From Deltaproteobacteria bacterium (GTDB taxonomy: Bacteria; Myxococcota; Myxococcia; Myxococcales; 40CM-4-68-19): DNA of 5,068 nt. Under the pieces are notes generated by a model. That model saw nothing but the letters and a program-made list of their open reading frames with translations, was not told where the DNA came from and made no database searches. The stretch covers positions 1 to 5,068 of the forward strand of contig VBLM01000451.1 in the NCBI GenBank assembly GCA_005879095.1, read 5' to 3'. This document shows positions 1-4,204 of the stretch, piece by piece. Numbering within the stretch: the first letter of the stretch is position 1; each line of letters begins with the position of its first letter. The translations under genes were made by a program, and so were the position numbers.

Positions 1-513
1 TTGAAGACGCTCGCCGCCGGATAGAGCGGCTTGGTGGCGTGGCCCTCGCCGTACTCCGCCAGCGCCAGCACTTTGCCCGTCTTCGGATCGATGGCGACCA
101 CCGCCGCGCCGACCGGGCGATAGAGCTTGAGCAGCTTGGTCATCTGCGACTGCAGGGCGGGATCGATGGTCAGACGGGCCTGCTTGCCGTCCTCGGTAGT
201 CGCGACGTACGCCGTGCTCGACGTGCTGCGCGACCGCGTTGGCCGCGGCCGCCGGAATCTGCCGGATCTCGGCCGGCTGCGCGGGTACGCCGCCGTCCGA
301 CTCGGCCTCCGCTTCTCCTACAGCGCGGGCGAGGTCGGCAGCGCTGATCTCGTCATCGGCGGGCAGATCGCTGTCGTCGGCGCGTGGCATCGGCATAGCC
401 GGGGGCGTCACGCCGGGCTTCTGTTGGGCGCGCGCGGCGAAGCCCAGCCCCACCGCGGCGCAGACGGCCACGAGCAGCCCGGGACGGGACCAGATGCGTC
501 GTCTCTCATTCAC
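1..513 (-). CDS. Penicillin-binding transpeptidase, N-terminal part; runs off the left edge and carries an apparent frameshift
   Basis: Likely a membrane-anchored D,D-transpeptidase that cross-links peptidoglycan in the periplasm. The proposed start is GTG at 513, with AGGG about 6 nt upstream. It gives a basic N-terminus, a hydrophobic anchor (GLLVAVCAAVGLGFAARA, residues about 13-30) and an acidic, Pro/Ala-rich linker to about residue 100. After position about 210 the same strand shifts to a second frame, which reads LTIDPALQ, then GAAVVAIDPKTGKVLALAEYG, then YPAASVF followed by a codon beginning AA at the window edge. These are typical of the start of the penicillin-binding transpeptidase domain. 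The AGC serine at 11-9 is the expected catalytic serine of SxxK; the lysine codon is cut by the edge. Moving from the first frame to the second requires skipping one base, so one extra base (or two missing) lies near 205-240. The ATG at 509 is in the second frame but soon meets a stop, so it is not the start. The KTG and SxN motifs would lie outside the window. Family call is fairly sure; subclass is not. Confidence 0.8.
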   Translation of the reverse strand, partial: MNERRRIWSRPGLLVAVCAAVGLGFAARAQQKPGVTPPAMPMPRADDSDLPADDEISAADLARAVGEAEAESDGGVPAQPAEIRQIPAAAANAVAQHVEHGVRRDYRGRQAGPSDHRSRPAVADDQAAQALSPGRRGGGRHRSEDGQSAGAGGVRRGPRHQAALSGGERLQ

Positions 514-563
514 TTTGAGCCCTATCTTGACTGATCAGTGCGCCGGATCAACCTTCCGGCGCC
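514..563. promoter_or_regulatory. Divergent intergenic region with a 10-bp palindrome
   Basis: This 50-bp gap separates the divergent starts of the transpeptidase gene (513, minus) and the mscS-like gene (564, plus), so any promoters must sit here or overlap coding sequence. It holds a perfect palindrome, ACTGATCAGT, at 530-539. A plus-strand TTGACT at 527-532 resembles a -35 element, but no good -10 follows. A minus-strand TTGATC at 551-546 likewise has only a poor -10. The palindrome could be an operator shared by both genes, or chance. No regulator is encoded nearby. Confidence 0.25.
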
Positions 564-1385
564 GTGCTCCCTTCCCCGACCGACCCGAAGCCGTCGTTCT
601 TCAGCGCGCTGACGACCGATCTGCGGCCGCGCCATGTGATCACCGTCATCGTCCTGCTGGCGCTCGCCATCGCGTTGACGCGCGTGATCAACCTCGGGTT
701 CAGGCGGGCCCTCGAGCGCCATCGGCAGCGCGAGACGCTCTTGCCGGAGACGGCGACGCAGCTGGCGTTGACCAGGCGGCTGCTCGCGTTCGCGGTCTGG
801 CTGGTGGCGATCGCCATCGCGTTGACGCAGTTTCCCGACCTGCGCGTGCTTTCCACCGGGCTGTTGGCGTCGGCGGGGCTGTCGGGCCTGGTGGTCGGCT
901 TCGCGGCGCGCGGGACGCTGGGGAACGCGATCGCCGGGATCACCATTTCGCTGGCGCAGCCGATCCGCATCGGCGACGACATCGAATTCCGCGGCGACCG
1001 CGGCGTGGTCGAGGACATCCACCTGCTCTTCACGGTCCTGCGGTTGGGGGACGGCAAGCGGCTGGTGATTCCCAACGACACGGTCGCCAGCGAGGTGATC
1101 AAGAACCTCACCATGGGCGGGGTGACGAAGATGGCGCGGGTGGAGGTGCTGGTGCCGCCGGCGGGCGATCCGGAGCTGACGCGCAAGGCGATGCTCGACG
1201 TCGCGCACGGGTACGAGAGTCTCGATCGGAGCGCGGCGGAACCGGAGGTCTACTGGGTACGGATCGACGAGCGAGGAACGTTGCTCAGGCTGGTCGCGAC
1301 GTGCGCGGATGCCGCTTCCGCCGATCGCCTGGGCCAGAAAATACTGGCGCGCGCCGCCCAGGTCGTCTGGCGGCGCGCGCTGTAG
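564..1385 (+). CDS. MscS-family small-conductance mechanosensitive ion channel
   Basis: A 273-residue inner-membrane channel of the MscS family; such channels open under membrane tension to release solutes during hypo-osmotic shock. Three hydrophobic segments are visible: about residues 24-46, 69-90 and 96-132. The third is the pore-lining TM3, glycine/alanine-rich (GLSGLVVGFAARGTLGNAIAG) with the conserved asparagine N121 and the exit motif QPIRIGD (132-138). The beta domain follows, with GVVEDI (147-152) and RLVIPND (166-172), both classical MscS landmarks. The C-terminal alpha/beta vestibule is present, so the gene looks complete and near the length of compact MscS proteins. The start is GTG at 564: an in-frame TGA at 528-530 lies upstream and the next in-frame GTG falls inside TM1. 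No clear Shine-Dalgarno precedes it. It is divergent from the transpeptidase gene and convergent with the small gene at 1401-1598. Which MscS subtype it is cannot be decided here. Confidence 0.92.
   Translation: MLPSPTDPKPSFFSALTTDLRPRHVITVIVLLALAIALTRVINLGFRRALERHRQRETLLPETATQLALTRRLLAFAVWLVAIAIALTQFPDLRVLSTGLLASAGLSGLVVGFAARGTLGNAIAGITISLAQPIRIGDDIEFRGDRGVVEDIHLLFTVLRLGDGKRLVIPNDTVASEVIKNLTMGGVTKMARVEVLVPPAGDPELTRKAMLDVAHGYESLDRSAAEPEVYWVRIDERGTLLRLVATCADAASADRLGQKILARAAQVVWRRAL
1347..1380. terminator. GC-rich 12-bp hairpin at the mscS 3' end, possible terminator between convergent genes
   Basis: The arms 1347-1358 (GCGCGCGCCGCC) and 1369-1380 (GGCGGCGCGCGC) are perfect reverse complements around a 10-nt loop. 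The right arm ends just before the TAG stop at 1383-1385. The following bases on the plus strand are an A-run and then CTTTTCTT, so the classical stem plus immediate U-tract is absent in either direction. A weak A/T-rich inverted repeat (AGAAAA/TTTTCT, about 1384-1402) follows. It may slow or end transcription between the convergent genes, but it lies within codons and may be a by-product of GC-rich coding. Confidence 0.35.
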
Positions 1386-1400
1386 AAAAAAAGGCTTTTC

Positions 1401-1598
1401 TTACTTGGCGGCGGCGTCGACCTTCTTGTCGGCGTCGGCCTTGGCCTTCTTGGCCTTCTTCTTTGCCTTCTTGCCGGCCTTCTTGGCGTCCATCTTGGCG
1501 TCCTTGGCCGTGTCGCCGGTCTTGGCCGGCTCGTCGGCCTTGGCCTGGGCGGCGGCGAGGAACGCGAGCGCGGCGAGCGACAGGAGTAGCCTCTTCAT
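1401..1598 (-). CDS. Small exported lysine/alanine-rich protein (65 aa), function unknown
   Basis: A complete short gene. Residues 1-21 are a textbook Sec signal peptide: MKR, a hydrophobic core from L4 to A17, and an AQA/AKA site for signal peptidase I after A19 or A21. The mature part (about 44 residues) is highly basic and low in complexity: 16 lysines against 8 acidic residues, with KK and KKK runs spaced by Ala, Gly and Asp (for example KKAGKKAKKKAKKAKADADK), and no cysteine. Lysine is written as AAG almost throughout. The composition resembles lysine-rich histone-tail or DNA-binding segments, but the signal peptide points to the periplasm or exterior, where it could bind anionic wall polymers, LPS or extracellular DNA; that is inference. 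The ATG at 1598 is well supported by GAGGTGA upstream. It is transcribed alone, convergent with mscS and divergent from the DsbA-like gene. I do not recognise a named family. Confidence 0.85.
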   Translation of the reverse strand: MKRLLLSLAALAFLAAAQAKADEPAKTGDTAKDAKMDAKKAGKKAKKKAKKAKADADKKVDAAAK

Positions 1599-1602
1599 GT
1601 AG

Positions 1603-1609
1603 TCACCTC
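1603..1609 (-). promoter_or_regulatory. Strong ribosome binding site for the 65-aa gene
   Basis: On the minus strand GAGGTGA lies 4 nt before the ATG at 1598. It is a seven-base match to the anti-Shine-Dalgarno consensus and the best such site in the window, fixing this start and implying efficient translation. Confidence 0.8.
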
Positions 1610-1621
1610 TCGAAAAGGCGG

Positions 1622-1643
1622 GCGAGATGCCCGCGAGATGCCC
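1622..1643 (-). repeat. Perfect 11-bp tandem duplication in the leader of the 65-aa gene
   Basis: The unit GCGAGATGCCC (plus strand) occurs twice head-to-tail, at 1622-1632 and 1633-1643, without mismatch. It lies between the candidate promoter and the ribosome binding site, so it is probably transcribed as part of the 5' leader. The 11-bp period is about one DNA turn, which would place two protein sites on the same face, but a simple slippage duplication is equally possible. Confidence 0.7.
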
Positions 1644-1645
1644 GG

Positions 1646-1674
1646 TTTTGAACGTACTGCAGTCGTACTGTCAA
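1646..1674 (-). promoter_or_regulatory. Candidate sigma70-type promoter for the 65-aa gene
   Basis: The minus strand has a perfect TTGACA at 1674-1669. At 16-17 bp spacing the -10 would be TTCAAA or TCAAAA (1652-1646), each only about 3 of 6 to consensus. The spacer contains the palindrome ACTGCAGT (1656-1663). The heptamer CGTACTG occurs at 1653-1659 and again at 1664-1670, 11 bp apart and overlapping the -35. The -35 is convincing, the -10 is not; the repeats could mark an activator or repressor site. Confidence 0.4.
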
Positions 1675-1789
1675 GCGCCCGGCTGACCGGCCCCCAAGGG
1701 GGAATGAAAGAGGCGCAAAAACGGTTCTTTGACGGATTGCAGGGACCACGTGTCCGCGTGTTAGCTTGCGCGCTCCAAACGGCCTGAAC

Positions 1790-1796
1790 GAAAGGG
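1790..1796 (+). promoter_or_regulatory. Ribosome binding site supporting the GTG start at 1804
   Basis: GAAAGGG ends 7 nt before the GTG at 1804. It is a usable purine-rich Shine-Dalgarno and supports translation beginning with the signal-anchor segment rather than at the later GTG (1989), which has no well-spaced site. Confidence 0.55.
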
Positions 1797-1803
1797 TTTC
1801 GAC

Positions 1804-1992
1804 GTGAAAAGTAACTGGAACGTCTTCATCGCGGTCTGTGTGGGCGCGGTCCTCGGCTTCGCCGTCGGCCAGCACATGGGGTCGAAGGGCCCGCTGGGTA
1901 CCCCCATCCGTCCGGCGCAGGCCAACGCGCCCGCGGCGGTCCCCGGCGCGGACCAGATCTGCCGCAGAAGGGCGATGCCGACGCCAAGGTGA
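1804..1992 (+). CDS. N-terminal signal-anchor segment of the triple DsbA-like protein, cut off by a frameshift
   Basis: The GTG at 1804 starts a 62-codon frame: a short basic N-terminus (MKSNWN), one hydrophobic stretch (VFIAVCVGAVLGFAVG, about residues 7-22) and an Ala/Pro-rich linker (PIRPAQANAPAAVPGADQI). This is the expected membrane anchor or uncleaved signal of an extracytoplasmic oxidoreductase. After about position 1958 the frame loses sense and stops at TGA 1990-1992. The conserved sequence continues in the next frame as DLPQKGDADAKVTIVEW, which aligns residue for residue with the start of the third repeat (NAPVRGPKNAAVTIVEW). One missing base between about 1940 and 1960 explains this; a CCCC run sits at 1941-1944. 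I read it as the first 50 or so residues of the gene at 1989-3716, not an independent gene. The stop overlaps the GTG at 1989 as GTGA, probably by coincidence. Confidence 0.7.
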   Translation: MKSNWNVFIAVCVGAVLGFAVGQHMGSKGPLGTPIRPAQANAPAAVPGADQICRRRAMPTPR

Positions 1993-3713
1993 CCATCGTC
2001 GAGTGGTCGGATTTCCAGTGCCCGTTCTGCGGCCGCGTGATGCCGACGCTGGAGCAGATCGAGAAGAACTACGGCTCCGACGTGCGGGTGGTCTTCAAGC
2101 ACAACCCGCTGCCGATGCACCCGAACGCCCCCTACGCGGCCAAGGCCGCCATCGCCGCGCAGAACCAGGGCAAGTTCTGGCAGATGCACGACAAGCTCTT
2201 CGAAGCCAACAACTCGCACGCGCCGGACGGCCTTTCGCAGGAAAAGGTCGACCAGATGGCGCGCGACATCGGCCTCGACATGGACAAGTACAAGGCCGAC
2301 GTGAATGCGCCGGAGACGCAGGCGCGCATCGCCGCCGACCAGGCCCAGGCCTCGAGGCTGGGCGCCAACGGGACGCCGCACTTCTTCATCAACGGCGCGC
2401 GGGTCTCGGGCGCGATGCCGTACGAGTCGTTCAAGTCGGTGATCGACGCGCAACTGAAGCGCGCCAACCAGGCGCTGTCGTCGGGCGTCTCGCGCCGCGA
2501 CCTGTACGAGAACCTGATCAAGGACGGAATGACCGCGCCGGCTCCGGCGCCGCAGCAGGCCCCGCCCGCGCCGCCGCCTGCGCAGGCGCGCAACGTCGAT
2601 CCGGGCGACGGTCCGGCCATCGGCGGCAAGAAGCCGAAGGTCACCATCGTCGAGTGGTCGGACTTCCAGTGCCCGTTCTGCGGCCGCGTCGAGCCGACGC
2701 TGAAGCAGGTGATGGACACCTACAAGGACGACGTGAAGATCGTCTGGCGCAACGAACCCTTGAGCTTCCACCCGAACGCGATGCCGGCCGCCAAGGCCGC
2801 GATGGCCGCCCACAAGCAGGGCAAGTTCTGGCAGATGCACGACCTCATGTTCGCCCACCAGCAGGAGCTGTCGGACGCGAAGTACGCCGAGTGGGCGATG
2901 CAGATCGGCCTCGATTTCCCGCGCTGGCAGAAAGACAAGGACTCGCCGGAGATCGCGGCCCAGATCCAGAAGGACAACAGCTACGGCCAGTCGGTGGGCG
3001 CAGACGGGACGCCGTCGTTCTTCATCAACGGCCGGTTCATCTCCGGCGCGATGCCGTTCGACAGCTTCAAGACTGTGATCGACGAGCAGATCAAGAAGGC
3101 CGACGAGGCTCTCAAGAAGGGCGTCAAGCACGAGAAACTTTACGAGACGCTGGTGGCCGAAAACGTGAAGTCGGCAGGCTCGGCCCCGGCGGCTGCCGCG
3201 GCTGCTCCGGCGCCGGACCAGAAGTTCGACGTCAACGTCGGCAACGCGCCGGTCCGCGGGCCGAAGAACGCCGCGGTGACCATCGTCGAGTGGTCGGACT
3301 TCCAGTGCCCGTTCTGCAGCCGGGTCGAGCCGACGCTGAAACAGATCATGGACGAGTACAAGGGCAAGGTCCGGATCGCGTGGAAGAACCAGCCCTTGAG
3401 CTTCCACCCGAACGCGATGCCCGCCGCCGAGGCCGCGATGGCCGCCTACGAGCAGGGCAACGACAAGTTCTGGGCCATGCACGACAAGCTGTTCGAGAAG
3501 CAGGGCGGGCTCGACGTGAGCAAGTGGAAGTCGTCGGTCGAGTCGCACGCCGCGTCTTCGTCGATCCAGGCCGACATGAACGCAGGCAGCGCGGTGGGCG
3601 CCAACGGCACGCCGACGTTCTTCATCAACGGCCGCAAGCTGGTGGGCGCGATGCCGTTCGAGTCGTTCAAGCAGGTGATCGACGCCGAGTTGGCCGCCAG
3701 AGTCGCCAAAAAG
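1986..3713 (+). repeat. Three in-frame copies of a DsbA-like coding unit
   Basis: Units begin at about 1986, 2637 and 3273, that is 217 and 212 codons apart. The start of each unit (about 50 bases around the CPFC codons) is nearly identical in DNA. Units 1 and 2 share a 27-base identical tract ending near 2190 and 2841. Units 2 and 3 share a tract of more than 50 bases with very few mismatches around the HPNAMPAA codons (about 2757-2810 and 3391-3444). This suggests tandem duplication with later exchange between copies, although shared GC-biased codon choice adds to the likeness. Confidence 0.8.
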
Positions 3714-3716
3714 TAA
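1989..3716 (+). CDS. Triple-domain DsbA-like thiol:disulfide oxidoreductase (three CPFC thioredoxin folds)
   Basis: Predicted to make, break or rearrange disulfides outside the cytoplasm. Three DsbA-like (Thioredoxin_4/DSBA type) domains follow each other. Each begins TIVEWSDFQCPFC; the CPFC active sites are at 2019-2030, 2670-2681 and 3306-3317. Each carries an HPNA helix segment, a KFW.MHD motif and the cis-proline loop GTPxFFING. Linkers rich in Pro/Ala separate them (about 2532-2597 and 3173-3220). Domain 3 lacks about 14 residues of the helical insert present in domain 2. The frame from GTG 1989 (575 aa) would start inside the first beta strand with no signal, so the real start is very probably GTG 1804, giving about 637 residues once a one-base frameshift near 1940-1960 is allowed for. 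As written, export would be lost. The GNAT gene follows after 2 bp. No DsbB, VKOR or DsbD partner is in view, so oxidase versus isomerase is open. Confidence 0.9.
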   Translation: MTIVEWSDFQCPFCGRVMPTLEQIEKNYGSDVRVVFKHNPLPMHPNAPYAAKAAIAAQNQGKFWQMHDKLFEANNSHAPDGLSQEKVDQMARDIGLDMDKYKADVNAPETQARIAADQAQASRLGANGTPHFFINGARVSGAMPYESFKSVIDAQLKRANQALSSGVSRRDLYENLIKDGMTAPAPAPQQAPPAPPPAQARNVDPGDGPAIGGKKPKVTIVEWSDFQCPFCGRVEPTLKQVMDTYKDDVKIVWRNEPLSFHPNAMPAAKAAMAAHKQGKFWQMHDLMFAHQQELSDAKYAEWAMQIGLDFPRWQKDKDSPEIAAQIQKDNSYGQSVGADGTPSFFINGRFISGAMPFDSFKTVIDEQIKKADEALKKGVKHEKLYETLVAENVKSAGSAPAAAAAAPAPDQKFDVNVGNAPVRGPKNAAVTIVEWSDFQCPFCSRVEPTLKQIMDEYKGKVRIAWKNQPLSFHPNAMPAAEAAMAAYEQGNDKFWAMHDKLFEKQGGLDVSKWKSSVESHAASSSIQADMNAGSAVGANGTPTFFINGRKLVGAMPFESFKQVIDAELAARVAKK

Positions 3717-3718
3717 GC

Positions 3719-4204
3719 TTGGCGCAGCCGACCCAGCCACCGCCGCCGGCGGCCGGAGCCAAGGACTACCGGATCCGTCCGCTCAAGCGTGGCGACCGCG
3801 ATGCGGCCTTCAAGCTGCTCGCGGCCGACGGCTGGGTAGTCGCCTCCGGCGATCAGGAGCTGGCGATCTCGTGGGTGGTGCAACATCCGGAGATCGAGTG
3901 CTTCGTCGCACATGACGTCGCGGCATACGGGCGGCTCTACGGGATGATTACGATGTCGCACCGGCCCCAGCTGCGGCTCGGCGGACGGGTGGCCTCGATC
4001 GATCTCTTCCTCGTCGTTCCCGAGCAGAGGCACAAGGGCATCGGCCACGACCTGCTCTCGCAAGCGCTGGCGCGAGCGCAGGCGCTGGGATGCAAGCGGG
4101 TCGAGATCCTCCTGCCCGAGCCGCGCGACGATCGGCACGCGTTCTTCGAAAGCTACGGATTCGTCAATAACGCCAACGACTTATGGGTCAAGGCAAGGAC
4201 CTGA
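3719..4204 (+). CDS. GNAT-family N-acetyltransferase
   Basis: A 161-residue acetyl-CoA-dependent acyltransferase of the GNAT superfamily, expected to be cytoplasmic. After a Pro/Ala-rich tail (about residues 3-14) the fold opens with YRIRPLKRGDRDAAF. Motif A is clear: the beta-4 strand SIDLFLVVPEQ (93-103), the pyrophosphate-binding loop RHKGIG (104-109, fitting Q/R-x-x-G-x-G/A), then an alpha-3 helix. Motif B ends in HAFFESYGF (140-148), which often holds the tyrosine (here Y146) acting as general acid. The amino substrate cannot be predicted. The start is taken as TTG at 3719, 2 bp after the TAA of the DsbA-like gene; the frame stays open far upstream but only in antisense-like nonsense, no other start codon lies before the conserved strand, and no good Shine-Dalgarno is seen, so translational coupling is likely. 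Its stop overlaps the convergent PEGA gene. Confidence 0.88.
   Translation: MAQPTQPPPPAAGAKDYRIRPLKRGDRDAAFKLLAADGWVVASGDQELAISWVVQHPEIECFVAHDVAAYGRLYGMITMSHRPQLRLGGRVASIDLFLVVPEQRHKGIGHDLLSQALARAQALGCKRVEILLPEPRDDRHAFFESYGFVNNANDLWVKART

Noticed and set aside
522..1208. Two minus-strand frames (228 and 212 codons) antisense to mscS
   Set aside because: No domain or start signal is seen, and the plus-strand frame encodes a complete MscS protein.
1309..1602. 97-codon plus-strand frame with apparent hydrophobic Leu/Phe-rich segments opposite the small Lys-rich gene
   Set aside because: Its Leu/Phe content is just the complement of the AAG lysine codons. The minus-strand gene has a signal peptide and a strong ribosome binding site; this one has neither.
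239..1651. 470-codon plus-strand open frame across the transpeptidase and mscS genes
   Set aside because: It is out of frame with MscS, low in complexity and Arg-rich; MscS in the neighbouring frame has clear family motifs.
1691..1702. CCCCCAAGGGGG inverted repeat in the 1603-1803 gap
   Set aside because: A 2-nt loop cannot close a stable hairpin and there is no T-tract; most likely chance in GC-rich DNA.
1747..1760. CACGTG palindrome with a nearby CGTG half-site
   Set aside because: Too short and common in such composition to call an operator.
1729..1766. Possible promoter for the DsbA-like gene (TTGACG at 1729-1734 or TTGCAG at 1737-1742)
   Set aside because: No -10-like hexamer stands at 16-18 bp from either; nearest candidates (GTCCGC, TTAGCT) match consensus poorly, so the promoter is not placed.
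1838..3718. Plus-strand open frame running from 1838 into the GNAT gene
   Set aside because: Until 3719 the translation is Arg/Gly/Ala-rich nonsense in a shifted frame of the DsbA-like gene; only the last 161 codons have a fold.
1761..3740. Long open frame (659 codons) antisense to the DsbA-like gene
   Set aside because: It follows the three repeats as a mirror image, is rich in Arg/His/Leu/Val, has no recognisable domain, and arises because GC-rich coding DNA rarely has stops in the opposite frame.
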